From an uncultured Bacilli bacterium (GTDB taxonomy: Bacteria; Bacillota_I; Bacilli_A; RF39; UBA660): a DNA stretch of 41,726 nt. The stretch lies in contig CANRPZ010000001.1 of NCBI GenBank assembly GCA_947632625.1, positions 1 to 41,726 on the forward strand, written 5' to 3'. A model generated the notes under the pieces. The model was not told the origin of the DNA. It did not search any database and saw nothing but the letters and a program-made list of their open reading frames with translations. This document shows positions 24,043-32,861 of the stretch, piece by piece (the stretch's first letter is position 1; each line of letters begins with the position of its first letter). Both the position numbers and the translations under genes were made by a program.

Positions 24043-26148
24043 TTAATTTCCTAAAATAATTTCTAAAGGAATTGTTTTATCAATAAGACTATCCACCGGA
24101 ATATTTATACTTACAACTTTACCATATCCATTAAGTTCATAAGGTAAGCCGATTAAATTACAAAAAGTTACAATTTCATTTGTACTCCATCCAATAACAT
24201 TAGGCATTTTATAATGAACCGAATTGGTTAGTAAAAATACTTTTGAACCAATTAAAACCTCTCTATTTGTTAATGGATATTGATTGATAATATATTTGCC
24301 ATCGCCAATTACAACGGTATTTACCCCCATTAAACTTAATTTATCAACGGTTGTTACTACCTCACTAGAAATATAATTGGATAAAGTTATAATTTTTGAT
24401 TTATCTTCATCACTTATAATATCGACGATATTTAAATTTTTAGCGGCTTCTTCTACAATATTATGAACAATATTCGCAACATCTTGTGTCCCACCAACGA
24501 TTTGTTTGATGGCAATATAAATAACATATTCGGGATTTTCATAAGGAAATACTCCAGCAAAACTTTTTATATAATCATATTCTCCATCTAAATAGCCCCC
24601 TTTAGGACTAGCAATTTGAGCAGTACCGGTTTTTCCAATTAATGTAACATTATCTGGAGCAAATAAATGGTTTGTTTTTTCAACTCCATACACAACGTTA
24701 TACATTAAACTCTTAATCTTATTAATCGTTTCTTTACTAGCCACTTTGGCTATTTCGGTACGTCCATATTCTTTCACAATGTTACCATTTTCATCTACAA
24801 TCTTTGAAACTAGATAAGGTTTTATCATGACCCCATCATTTACAATCGTACTCAAAGCTTGAAGCATTTGAATAGGTGTTACGGTAATTCCTTGTCCAAA
24901 AGAAGCTGTTGCAACCTCACTTTCATATTTAAACGTGATTTTTCCTTCTACCTCATTGGGAAGCTCTATTCCCGTTGTTTTTCCAAAACCTAAAGTATCA
25001 TAAAAGCTTCTTAAATTATCAGCACCAAGTTCTTTTGATAAAAGAGTGGCTGCCACATTACTAGAACGAGCAAAACCGGTATCAAAATCAATTTCTCCCC
25101 AACCTTTTCCATCATTGTAATCACTTATTTTGGTGCCATCACTTAAAGTAATGGATCCAGATTTATAGGTTTTTGTTCCATCGTATTTTCCACTTTCAAT
25201 CGCATCCATAAAAGAAAATATTTTCATAACAGAACCAGGTTCATATTGATAAGAAACCAAAGGATTTAAATAACTATTTAAATCTTCTCTTGTATTTAAA
25301 TCAAAATTAGGACTACTAGCACTACCTAAAATTTCTCCTGATTTAGCATTCATTAAGGTAACCGTTGCCCAATCAAATGTATAATTTTTTTCCAATTCTG
25401 TTACAGCATTTTCTAATAAATGTTGAATATCAGCATTTAAGGTTAAATATAAATTATTACCACTAATACTTTTTTCTTCTTGATAAGGCGTATTGGGAAT
25501 TTGATAACCGTATGCATCTTTTTCGTATTCGATATAACCATTTTTTCCTTTTAAAATATCATTAAAATAGAGTTCTAACCCCATCTCTCCATTAATCTCT
25601 CCTTCATCGTTTGCTTTTGCATAACCTAAAATATAGGAAGCATAGCGATTATTGGGATAGTATCGTTTCGTTCCACTAATAAAATCAATGCCTGGTAAAT
25701 CTAAAGCCATGATTTCATTTTTTTTAATTTCGGTAATTCCCCTTTTTAATTCCACTTGGTAGCGATCTTCTTTATTTAAAAGTTCCAAAAGTGTGGATTC
25801 CTCTTTTTCTAATATTCCACTTAATTCTCTGGCTGTTTTTTCTTTATCGACTACATGTTGGGGATTATTACTATCTTTCGTACGACTACTCGATAAATAA
25901 GCAATTACCGTATAAGAATTTGTATCCAAAGCAAGCTCTTCTCCATTTGCATAGTAAATAGAGCCACGAGAAGCATACGTAACTTTTTTTTCTAAATTTC
26001 GATTATTAGCAAACGCAGTCAAATCAATGCCATCAACTTGCTTACTTGTTGCAACATAAACTAATTTAGCACTTATAATGACAAATAAAAAAGAAACAAG
26101 TAAAATCGTTAATTTGGTATTAAATTTTATACTATTGTTTCTTTTCAT
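24043..26148 (-). CDS. pbpB: Class B penicillin-binding protein, septal type (FtsI/PbpB)
   Basis: A 701-residue transpeptidase that cross-links septal peptidoglycan. It has a short cytoplasmic tip, one membrane helix (about residues 11-30), a dimerisation domain, the transpeptidase motifs PGSVMK (SxxK), SSN (SxN) and GKTGTAQ (KTG), and two C-terminal PASTA domains, the last containing MPNVIGWSTNEIV. All catalytic motifs are intact, unlike its spoVD neighbour. It lies 14 bp downstream of ftsL, as in Bacillus. Two PASTA domains and this place support PbpB rather than a second SpoVD. Confidence 0.95.
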   Translation of the reverse strand: MKRNNSIKFNTKLTILLVSFLFVIISAKLVYVATSKQVDGIDLTAFANNRNLEKKVTYASRGSIYYANGEELALDTNSYTVIAYLSSSRTKDSNNPQHVVDKEKTARELSGILEKEESTLLELLNKEDRYQVELKRGITEIKKNEIMALDLPGIDFISGTKRYYPNNRYASYILGYAKANDEGEINGEMGLELYFNDILKGKNGYIEYEKDAYGYQIPNTPYQEEKSISGNNLYLTLNADIQHLLENAVTELEKNYTFDWATVTLMNAKSGEILGSASSPNFDLNTREDLNSYLNPLVSYQYEPGSVMKIFSFMDAIESGKYDGTKTYKSGSITLSDGTKISDYNDGKGWGEIDFDTGFARSSNVAATLLSKELGADNLRSFYDTLGFGKTTGIELPNEVEGKITFKYESEVATASFGQGITVTPIQMLQALSTIVNDGVMIKPYLVSKIVDENGNIVKEYGRTEIAKVASKETINKIKSLMYNVVYGVEKTNHLFAPDNVTLIGKTGTAQIASPKGGYLDGEYDYIKSFAGVFPYENPEYVIYIAIKQIVGGTQDVANIVHNIVEEAAKNLNIVDIISDEDKSKIITLSNYISSEVVTTVDKLSLMGVNTVVIGDGKYIINQYPLTNREVLIGSKVFLLTNSVHYKMPNVIGWSTNEIVTFCNLIGLPYELNGYGKVVSINIPVDSLIDKTIPLEIILGN

Positions 26149-26161
26149 AAAAATTCTCCTT

Positions 26162-26464
26162 CTAGTGATTATTACTAATTACTTTAACATTATCATAATT
26201 ATAGTTTAATCCTATCTCTTTTGCAACCTCTTGAATTTTATCTAAAGAAGCAAGTTCATTAATTTGCATACTTAAACTTTCATTTAAATTCTCTTGATTA
26301 TTAATTTTATTTTTTAATTGCTCCACTTGAATATTTGATTCAGATAAAAGGGCTTTTGTAAAAACATTTGCTACAGGAACCGCTATTAAAAGTAGAAAAA
26401 TAATAGCATAAATAAATTTTTCTCCTTTCATAATACGATAACTTTTTTTAGTACTTTTTTTCAT
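26162..26464 (-). CDS. ftsL: Cell division protein FtsL-like
   Basis: A 100-residue bitopic membrane protein with a basic cytoplasmic tail, one membrane segment (about residues 15-35) and an outer coiled coil (VEQLKNKINNQENLNESLSMQINELASLDKIQEVA). This layout, and its place between rsmH and pbpB, identify FtsL, which links DivIC/DivIB to the septal synthase. Its ATG directly follows the rsmH stop. FtsL sequences vary widely, so context carries much of the call. Confidence 0.88.
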   Translation of the reverse strand: MKKSTKKSYRIMKGEKFIYAIIFLLLIAVPVANVFTKALLSESNIQVEQLKNKINNQENLNESLSMQINELASLDKIQEVAKEIGLNYNYDNVKVISNNH

Positions 26465-27391
26465 TTATTTCACCTTTTCTATTATGCGAAGCTTTGCACT
26501 CTTGCTTCTTGTATTTTCACTTAATTCTTTTTCTGTTGCTACAATTGGTTTTTTATTTATAAATTTTATGGAAGGCATATATTCATCAGGAATAGTAGGT
26601 AGCCCCTTTACCATTTCATCCATTTCACTATACTTTTTAAATACTCTTTTTACAATTCGATCTTCTAAAGAATGGAAGGTTATGATAACAAGACGTCCAC
26701 CTTTTTTTAATAAGGAAATAGCATCGGGTAATATTTCCTCTAATTTATTTAATTCATTGTTTACCTCAATTCGAATGGCTTGAAAAATTTTTCTTTCAGG
26801 GTGTTCTTTATAAAAATAATTTGCTCCAACTGCCTTTTTAATTAAAAGAACCAATTCAGTAGTTGTTTCTATATATTTTTCTTGACGACTCTTCACAATC
26901 ATTTCCGCAATCGGTTTACTCATTTTTTCTTCACCATAAGAATAAAACAAATCAATCAAATCTTTTTTGTCATATTCGTTAACTACTTGAGCTGCACTAA
27001 AATTTTGCGTTCTATTCATACGCATATCAAGAGGTCCATCCTGCATAAAGGAAAATCCTCTTTCTTTTTTATCGATTTGGGGACTAGAGACTCCTAAATC
27101 AAATAAAATTCCATCAACCTGATCAACTTGGCAATCTTTTAAGCATTTTTTCATATGAACAAAATCACTATGAAACAATGTGAAATTGGCACCAATTTTT
27201 TCAAGTTCTTTTTTTGAATATTGCAAAGCTTCTACATCACAATCAAAAGCATATAAATGTCCTTTTGAAAGTTTTTTTAAAATGTTTTTACTATGTCCAG
27301 CATATCCAAGAGTTGCATCCACATAAATTCCATCCTCTTTGATATTTAAGCCATCCAAACTTTCTTTTAACAATACACTATAATGCAACAT
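26465..27391 (-). CDS. rsmH: 16S rRNA (cytosine-1402-N4)-methyltransferase RsmH
   Basis: A 308-residue SAM-dependent methyltransferase acting on C1402 of 16S rRNA. Motifs are MLHYSVLLKESLDGL at the start, DATLGYAGHS (SAM site), DGILFDLGVSSPQID, RGFSFMQDGPLDMRM, and ITFHSLEDRIVKR near the end. I start at 27391, one base past the mraZ stop, because this gives the family's usual length and N-terminus; the longer frame overlaps mraZ by more than 100 bp. It follows mraZ, the standard order. Confidence 0.97.
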   Translation of the reverse strand: MLHYSVLLKESLDGLNIKEDGIYVDATLGYAGHSKNILKKLSKGHLYAFDCDVEALQYSKKELEKIGANFTLFHSDFVHMKKCLKDCQVDQVDGILFDLGVSSPQIDKKERGFSFMQDGPLDMRMNRTQNFSAAQVVNEYDKKDLIDLFYSYGEEKMSKPIAEMIVKSRQEKYIETTTELVLLIKKAVGANYFYKEHPERKIFQAIRIEVNNELNKLEEILPDAISLLKKGGRLVIITFHSLEDRIVKRVFKKYSEMDEMVKGLPTIPDEYMPSIKFINKKPIVATEKELSENTRSKSAKLRIIEKVK

Positions 27392-27392
27392 T

Positions 27393-27827
27393 TTAAAAAT
27401 TCCCATCCATAAATAAGTTTTCTGCAATATCAGATAAAGTATCGCTATTCGTTTCCATAAATTGATCCCAAGCAAATTTATCCCATATTTCCACACGATC
27501 ATTAGCGCCGATTATGACACATTCTTTTGTTAAACCGGCGTAACTAATGAGTGGGGAGGTAAGGCAAGTTCTTCCTTGTCGGTCAAACTCACACTCAGTG
27601 GCACCAGAAAAGAGGAATCTTATGATTGTACGGGCATCTTTTTTTGTAAAAGGTAGAGATTTTAATTGTGTTTCTATTCTTTCCCATTCTTTTTTAGGAT
27701 AAACATACAAACACTTTTCTAATCCTCGTGTTACAATAAATTCTTCTCCCAAGCCGTTCCGAAACTTGGAAGGTAACACAAGTCTTGATTTATCATCAAT
27801 GTTATGATGATATTCACCCATAAACAT
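27393..27827 (-). CDS. mraZ: Transcriptional regulator MraZ
   Basis: A 144-residue protein of two SpoVT/AbrB-like halves. The first has MGEYHHNIDDKSRLVLPSKFR; the second has FDRQGRTCLTSPLISYAGL and VIIGANDRVEIWDKFAWDQF. MraZ forms a ring and binds direct repeats at the dcw promoter, usually repressing its own cluster. Four 10-bp repeats lie just upstream. The ATG at 27827 matches the family's MFMGEY start. Confidence 0.97.
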   Translation of the reverse strand: MFMGEYHHNIDDKSRLVLPSKFRNGLGEEFIVTRGLEKCLYVYPKKEWERIETQLKSLPFTKKDARTIIRFLFSGATECEFDRQGRTCLTSPLISYAGLTKECVIIGANDRVEIWDKFAWDQFMETNSDTLSDIAENLFMDGNF

Positions 27828-27830
27828 TTT

Positions 27831-27870
27831 TGATCCCCCACTTTCTACCACAATGTACCACTGTCTACCA
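27831..27870 (-). promoter_or_regulatory. MraZ operator: four 10-bp direct repeats
   Basis: Four consecutive 10-bp units on the minus strand: TGGTAGACAG, TGGTACATTG, TGGTAGAAAG, TGGGGGATCA. Each carries TGG at the same phase, matching the known MraZ box pattern. They lie between the -10 hexamer and the mraZ start, fitting autorepression. Confidence 0.85.
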
Positions 27871-27875
27871 TTATA
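27870..27875 (-). promoter_or_regulatory. -10 hexamer of the mraZ promoter
   Basis: TATAAT on the minus strand overlaps the first MraZ repeat by one base. The -35 is weak (TACATT or ACATTT at 17-18 bp), so only the -10 is annotated. Confidence 0.6.
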
Positions 27876-27933
27876 TTACACTTTTTCCTTCCAAATGTAA
27901 ATAGCTAATTCCGCTTTTTTTTAAAAATTGACA

Positions 27934-27960
27934 TAAAAAAAAGAAGAACAAATTTCTTCT
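27934..27960 (-). terminator. Intrinsic terminator after efp
   Basis: AGAAGAA, a 5-base loop and TTCTTCT, followed by a run of T on the minus strand, just after the efp stop. It separates efp from the mraZ promoter. Confidence 0.8.
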
Positions 27961-27971
27961 CTTTAAAAATT

Positions 27972-28532
27972 TTATGCTCTACTTGAATATTTACCATCTT
28001 TAGTAGAAATAATAATTTTTTCGCCACTTTCAATAAATAATGGCACCTTTACCACATAACCTGTTTCAAGGGTAGCATCCTTCATCGCATTATTGGTTGT
28101 ATTTCCTTTAACAGCTGGTTCGGTTTCCGTAACGGTAAATTCTATTTTTTCTGGTAATGTAATGCCAATAATTTCTCCTTCATAAAAATCAATTAAGATT
28201 TCTAAATTCTCTTTTAAAAATTTCTTATCGTCTCCTAAAACAGAAGAAGGAATTTCAATTTGTTCATAAGTATTCGTATCCATAAAAACATAATTATCAC
28301 CACTTGCATATAAATATTGCATTGGAGATTTGGTAATATGAGCACGATCGACTTTTGTTCCTGAATTAAAAGATACCTCGGTAATAGAACCGGTTTTTAA
28401 ATTTTTAAGTTTCATTTTAACAAAAGCAGCACCTTTACCAGGTTTAACATGCGAAAATTCTTGAATCATACAAGGATAACCATCTACCATAATGGTCATA
28501 CCATTTTTAATATCATTAACACTGATATTCAT
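27972..28532 (-). CDS. efp: Elongation factor P
   Basis: A 186-residue protein that relieves ribosome stalling on proline runs. It has the three beta-barrel domains of EF-P: the KOW-like N-terminus (MNISVNDIKNGMTIMVDGYP) with the tip loop VKPGKGAAF, the OB domain, and the C-terminal domain with VKGNTTNNAMKDATLETGYVVKVPLFIESGEKI. The residue at the tip is Lys in KPGKGA, which may be modified. AGGAGG precedes the ATG. Followed by a strong terminator. Confidence 0.97.
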   Translation of the reverse strand: MNISVNDIKNGMTIMVDGYPCMIQEFSHVKPGKGAAFVKMKLKNLKTGSITEVSFNSGTKVDRAHITKSPMQYLYASGDNYVFMDTNTYEQIEIPSSVLGDDKKFLKENLEILIDFYEGEIIGITLPEKIEFTVTETEPAVKGNTTNNAMKDATLETGYVVKVPLFIESGEKIIISTKDGKYSSRA

Positions 28533-28543
28533 AACTTAACCTC

Positions 28544-28717
28544 CTATTTTCCTAATTTAGTTTCTTTAAATAAAGTTGTCTTATTACATTTTGGACAATA
28601 TTTATTTATTTCGACTTTATCAGGCGTATTTTTTTTATTTTTTATACTTGGTCTTCTTTGATATCCACATTCTGTACACTTAAGACCAAAAAATACTCTA
28701 TTAAGATTTTTTGCCAT
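28544..28717 (-). CDS. rpmG: 50S ribosomal protein L33
   Basis: A 57-residue L33 of the zinc-binding type: two CxxC pairs (KCTECGYQ and YCPKCNKTTLFKETK) around a short basic loop. I start at 28717 (MAKNLNRVF), with GAGAGG upstream; the longer frame gives a non-L33 N-terminus. It precedes efp by about 10 bp and may share its transcript. Confidence 0.92.
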   Translation of the reverse strand: MAKNLNRVFFGLKCTECGYQRRPSIKNKKNTPDKVEINKYCPKCNKTTLFKETKLGK

Positions 28718-28788
28718 GTAAGATACCTCTCTTTCTTTTAAAACTATATGTATTATATAGTAAATAGTACCATTTTGCAAACAAATTT

Positions 28789-30735
28789 TTATGGTTCAAA
28801 TAAATAATCACTCACAGCTTTACTAATATAGCGATTAATGTAAGCAAAAAAATCAGTAGAACCATTATAATGACTTACGTTTGGACTTACAACGACCATA
28901 CTATATTTAGGATTCTCTTTAGGTGCATACATAGCAAAAGTATTATTAATCGTTTGTTTATCTCCGATTCCATCCATATCGCTATCATAAATGGTTTCAC
29001 TCGTCCCGGTTTTTCCAACAGCATTATATTTTACATCGACATACCCAGATCCAGTTCCACCATTGATAACTTGATAAAGTCCTGTTTTAATACGATCAAA
29101 ATATTTTTCTTCTAAAGAAAAGGTACTTAAAATCTCTGGTTGGTTTTCTACTAAAATCGTTCCATCCGAATCAACAATTTTTTTCATTAAAGAAAGGCGA
29201 TAACGTACTCCATTGTTATAAATGGTATTAATATATTGTAATAAAGCAAGTGGCGTATAGGTATCATACTGTCCAATTGCAAAGTTTAAAAGTAAATCGG
29301 GTGCTATTTTAGTTCCCTTTATCCCTGTTTGTTCATTTGGTAAATCAATACCGGTTTTTTCCCCTAATCCAAATTGAGCAAAGGCATTTCGATATAAATT
29401 AAATTCCTTTTCTGTTACTTGCATTTTTAAATTTGGTCGATAAGTATACCCTGCTAATTTTATGGCTAGTAAAAACTGATAATAATTAGAACTTGTTTTT
29501 AAAGCAGTTATATCATCGATATAGCCAAGACTTTTATAGGAGCATTTTTGTGGAACTAAATACAATTTTACACAGGCATCTTTAATCTTTTTACCCACAT
29601 CTACCAAATTTTGTTGATAAGCTAAAGCCATACTTGCTCCCTTAACGATACTACCTGCCGTAAAAGATAAATGCACTACATCACTTTCAACATTTTTAAA
29701 CACATCATTTTTTAAATATTTTAAACCGACTATGGCTTTAATCTTTCCATCGTTAGGACTACCTACAATCACATAGCTTCCCTGATAGTATTCGGTATTT
29801 TTTAATTGCTTTCCCTTTTTTATTTCCTCTTTAACAATGCTTTCAATCGCCTGTTGTAAATCGATATCAATGGATAAAACTAAATCTGCACCCCTTTTTC
29901 CCGCTTTTACTAAAGAAAGTGTTCCATCCTCCATCACTTTAAAAACATCTTTTTCTCCCTGTAAATAAGAATCATATTGTTTCTCTAAATAACTAATTCC
30001 CACTAAATCATTTAAATTATAGCCCAACTGCAAGTATTCCTCTACCTGCTCTTTAGGAATAGTACCAATCGTTCCAAAAATACTTTTTAACGTATTTTGA
30101 TAAGGATAATCTCTTTTAAAATACATTTCACTTGTAATCCCTTTGATTCTTTCTTCTAAAATGCGCGCATATTCTTCTTCCGTTACATCTTCTTTAATAA
30201 TTTTAGCATCATAATAGTAGCCTTTATTCATTAAATTATAAATAGAAATAGCTTTTTTATCTGTTGGCGTATACATTTTAATCTGTTCATCCGTAATACG
30301 ATCTAATTTTAATAAATATAAATCTTGACTATTTAACTTGCGCATTTCATATAAGGCGTACTCTTCTTCGGTAATTAATTTAGATGCTTCTTCTTCATTT
30401 GTTAACATCCAAAATTTTTTTAATTCCGTTTTACTTAAATTTTCCTTAACATCTAGAATTTCTGCAAGTTGATAAGCAATAGAGATTTCTTCTTTACTTT
30501 GAATTGAATTAACTTTGTGATAAACAATTGTCTTTACTCCCACATTATCGACCAAAACACGTCCTTTCGTATCCAATATTCTTCCTCTAGGAGTAGATAA
30601 AGATTGCACATAAATATTGGTTTTTTCTAAATACGATTCCTGATAATATTCTTGACGATTAAAAATTTTTCTATAAAGCATAAAACAGGTAAAAGAAAAT
30701 AAAAATAAAATAGGAACAATATAAAACTTTTTCAT
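28789..30735 (-). CDS. Class B penicillin-binding protein, PBP2/PbpA type
   Basis: A 648-residue class B transpeptidase with one N-terminal membrane helix (about residues 3-22). The dimerisation domain is long, and the transpeptidase motifs are AGSIVKG (SxxK), SSNYYQF (SxN) and GKTGTSE (KTG). No PASTA domain is present. Lack of PASTA domains and a location outside the dcw transcript favour an elongation or spore-shape PBP (PbpA/PbpH or PbpI-like) rather than FtsI. AGGTG lies six bases before the ATG. Third class B PBP of this window. Confidence 0.88.
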   Translation of the reverse strand: MKKFYIVPILFLFSFTCFMLYRKIFNRQEYYQESYLEKTNIYVQSLSTPRGRILDTKGRVLVDNVGVKTIVYHKVNSIQSKEEISIAYQLAEILDVKENLSKTELKKFWMLTNEEEASKLITEEEYALYEMRKLNSQDLYLLKLDRITDEQIKMYTPTDKKAISIYNLMNKGYYYDAKIIKEDVTEEEYARILEERIKGITSEMYFKRDYPYQNTLKSIFGTIGTIPKEQVEEYLQLGYNLNDLVGISYLEKQYDSYLQGEKDVFKVMEDGTLSLVKAGKRGADLVLSIDIDLQQAIESIVKEEIKKGKQLKNTEYYQGSYVIVGSPNDGKIKAIVGLKYLKNDVFKNVESDVVHLSFTAGSIVKGASMALAYQQNLVDVGKKIKDACVKLYLVPQKCSYKSLGYIDDITALKTSSNYYQFLLAIKLAGYTYRPNLKMQVTEKEFNLYRNAFAQFGLGEKTGIDLPNEQTGIKGTKIAPDLLLNFAIGQYDTYTPLALLQYINTIYNNGVRYRLSLMKKIVDSDGTILVENQPEILSTFSLEEKYFDRIKTGLYQVINGGTGSGYVDVKYNAVGKTGTSETIYDSDMDGIGDKQTINNTFAMYAPKENPKYSMVVVSPNVSHYNGSTDFFAYINRYISKAVSDYLFEP

Positions 30736-30799
30736 ACAATACACCTGTTATTAGTATTCAAAAAAATCATATTTTCATACAATATACTAGGTGGTATTT

Positions 30800-31060
30800 A
30801 TGTATAATATAATAGAAAGATATATGGATCATTTAACAAAAGAGCAAGTAGAGTCTTTTGCCAAAAAAAATAATATCAATTTATCGGAAGAAGAACTCGA
30901 TTTCACTTATCTTTTTGTAAAAAAAAATTGGGCAACGGTAATTGCCAATCCAAATGCTCTAAATTTAGATCGCTATAAAGATAAATTTTCTGAAGAAAAC
31001 TTAATTAAGATTAAAAAATTATGCAAAGAATATTCTATACGTTATAAAAATTATTTGTAA
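30800..31060 (+). CDS. DUF2624 (YqfT)-like small protein
   Basis: An 86-residue helical protein (HLTKEQVESFAKKNNINLSE and FSEENLIKIKKLCKEY) resembling Bacillus YqfT. In Bacillus yqfT is next to the endonuclease IV gene; here it is convergent with nfo and overlaps its end by 10 bp, which supports the match. AGGTGG lies before the chosen ATG; an upstream start would overlap it. Function unknown. Confidence 0.6.
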   Translation: MYNIIERYMDHLTKEQVESFAKKNNINLSEEELDFTYLFVKKNWATVIANPNALNLDRYKDKFSEENLIKIKKLCKEYSIRYKNYL

Positions 31061-31929
31061 TATTCTATGATTTCTTCTATTAGATTGGGATTTTTATTGC
31101 CTGATTTTAAAGATTCAATTTCTTGTTTAAAAGGGGGATATTCTTTTAAAACATAAGGTGTTTCTAATATTTTAGGAACATCTTTTAATTTTTCATGTGT
31201 TGCAATAGCATGCAAAGTAGCAAAACCAATCGTTCCTAAACCAATGTTTTCATGGCGATCTTTGTGAGACCCTAAAGGATTTTTACTATCATTTAAATGA
31301 ATGCAATGAATTTTATCTATCCCAATAAGAGAATCAATTTCTTTTAATAAATCATCAAAAAGCATCATGTTGTATCCCGCATCATTTAAATGGCAAGTAT
31401 CAATACAAATTCCAATATTTTTACTTTTTACCCCATCTAAAATTGTTTTAATTTCTTCTAAAGTACAACCACATTCGCTTCCTTTACCAGCCATTGTTTC
31501 TAAAAGAATCATTGGTTCATCTTCCCTAATAATTTCATTTAAAGCATTAATTATATTTTGTAGTGCCACATTTTTTTCTAAACCAACAGCACTCCCCGGA
31601 TGCACTACAATATAAGAAATACCTAAAACTTGGCATCTTTTTATTTCTTGTTTTAAAAATTGAATGCTAAATTGCCATTTTAGAATATCTTTTGTATTAG
31701 CAAGATTAATAATGTAAGGAGCATGACAAATCACATTTTTAATCGAAATACCTTCTTCTTTCATTAATTCTTTAGCTTTTTTTGTTAAAGTCACATCTAT
31801 ATCTTTTCGAATTGTATTTTGAGGAGCCCCCGTATAAAACATAAAGGCATTTGCTCCATAACTTATAGCTTGTTTAACGCTTCCTAAAAGTTGTTCGTTT
31901 GTAAAATTTACATGAGACCCAATTAACAT
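31051..31929 (-). CDS. nfo: Endonuclease IV (AP endonuclease)
   Basis: A 292-residue zinc enzyme that cuts DNA at abasic sites in base excision repair. Metal ligands sit in VVHPGS, ILLETMAG, CIDTCHLNDAGY, IHLNDSKNPLGSHKDRHENIG and KILETP. The start MLIGSHVNF at 31929 is typical and follows AGGTGAGG. In Bacillus spores Nfo protects DNA during dormancy together with ExoA, so a sporulator is a natural host. Confidence 0.95.
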   Translation of the reverse strand: MLIGSHVNFTNEQLLGSVKQAISYGANAFMFYTGAPQNTIRKDIDVTLTKKAKELMKEEGISIKNVICHAPYIINLANTKDILKWQFSIQFLKQEIKRCQVLGISYIVVHPGSAVGLEKNVALQNIINALNEIIREDEPMILLETMAGKGSECGCTLEEIKTILDGVKSKNIGICIDTCHLNDAGYNMMLFDDLLKEIDSLIGIDKIHCIHLNDSKNPLGSHKDRHENIGLGTIGFATLHAIATHEKLKDVPKILETPYVLKEYPPFKQEIESLKSGNKNPNLIEEIIEYYK

Positions 31930-31964
31930 ACTTACCTCACCTAATTCAATTATCGCATAAAAGG

Positions 31965-31994
31965 GCAAAAAAAAGAAGCTATTTTTAGCTTATG
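31965..31994 (-). terminator. Intrinsic terminator of the pilin-like gene
   Basis: AAGCTA, a short A-rich loop and TAGCTT, followed by CTTTTTTTT on the minus strand. The stem starts at the pilin-like gene's stop. Confidence 0.75.
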
Positions 31995-32463
31995 AGAATT
32001 TTTTAGAGGCTTCATTATTACAGGTTGTCGATGCACTCGTACCATTAGTAGCTTCTTTTCCCGTTGCTCCAGCATCTTTTCCGTCAATAACAAAGCTTCC
32101 ATTACTAATCCAAAATTTATAAGTTACTTTCTTACCGGTTGAATCTGGAGAAACAAGTACACTACCCGTATATTTATCAGTGCTTCCTTTACTAAATAAT
32201 CCTTCCTTATATAAATATTGTAAATCAAAGCAAGCGGCTCCCGTTGTAATATCTCCCTCCAATATCGCAGATTGATAAGCATTCTTTGCGGCATTTATTA
32301 AAGTATTTCCCTCAATCGCTAAAGCATTTTTTCGAGCTGTATCCATTTGCGAAAGCACACTATTCGTAGCAATTAATATGATAACGGCTAAAATAACAAT
32401 TACCGCTAATAACTCTACCAATGTAAAACCTTTTTTATTTGCTATTTTCATAAATTTTTTCAC
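31990..32463 (-). CDS. Type IV pilin-like protein (prepilin)
   Basis: A 157-residue prepilin. Basic leader (MKKFMKIANKKG), cleavage site G|FTLVELLAVIVILAVIILIA with the Glu at position 5 of the mature form, then a C-terminal domain with two cysteines (GAACFD and TTCNNE) that may bond. It resembles ComGC-type or pseudopilin subunits, but no assembly ATPase, peptidase or other com gene is adjacent. It has its own strong promoter and terminator, so it stands alone. Confidence 0.88.
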   Translation of the reverse strand: MKKFMKIANKKGFTLVELLAVIVILAVIILIATNSVLSQMDTARKNALAIEGNTLINAAKNAYQSAILEGDITTGAACFDLQYLYKEGLFSKGSTDKYTGSVLVSPDSTGKKVTYKFWISNGSFVIDGKDAGATGKEATNGTSASTTCNNEASKKFS

Positions 32464-32486
32464 TATCCTCTTTTATTATCAATAAC

Positions 32487-32516
32487 ATTATACTATATTA
32501 AAAATTTAGTTGTCAA
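32487..32516 (-). promoter_or_regulatory. Strong sigma-A-type promoter of the pilin-like gene
   Basis: A perfect TTGACA (32511-32516) and a perfect TATAAT (32487-32492) on the minus strand, 18 bp apart. The best promoter in the window; the lone pilin gene is probably highly expressed. Confidence 0.85.
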
Positions 32517-32533
32517 TGAAAGTTTAAAATTTT

Positions 32534-32860
32534 TTATGTAAATAAAGATTTAACGATACCAAAAAGCTCCGTAATGCCCTTTGACATAAAATCTTCGACG
32601 CGTCCACCTATAAAAACAGCAGCATCTGTAGTGTGATTACTATAATCGTTTTTTTCCTCAAAAACATAAGCCTGTACATCTATTGGATTTCCTTCCTTTA
32701 CATCCTGTTCAAATTTTTTAATACTTTCTTCGGTCATAGCGGTTTTTTTAGAGACTTTAGCTTCGTAATAGCCACTTTCTAAAGCAATGTATAAACTTAC
32801 AAACAAAAGAAATAAAAGACCAAGTATTCTAAAAAAAGGATTTTTATCTTTTTTTTTCAT
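32534..32860 (-). CDS. YqxA-position membrane protein
   Basis: A 108-residue protein with one N-terminal membrane segment (about residues 9-27) and a small outer domain (KFEQDVKEGNPIDVQAYVFEEK). It directly follows spoIIP, the place of yqxA (DUF3679) in Bacillus. Similarity to YqxA is by size, topology and position; I cannot claim a strong sequence match. Probably co-transcribed with gpr and spoIIP and perhaps related to engulfment. Confidence 0.6.
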   Translation of the reverse strand: MKKKDKNPFFRILGLLFLLFVSLYIALESGYYEAKVSKKTAMTEESIKKFEQDVKEGNPIDVQAYVFEEKNDYSNHTTDAAVFIGGRVEDFMSKGITELFGIVKSLFT

Positions 32861-32861
32861 T

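Noticed and set aside
26465..27502. Longer RsmH start overlapping mraZ
   Set aside because: It would add 37 non-family residues; the ATG at 27391 gives the standard N-terminus and length.
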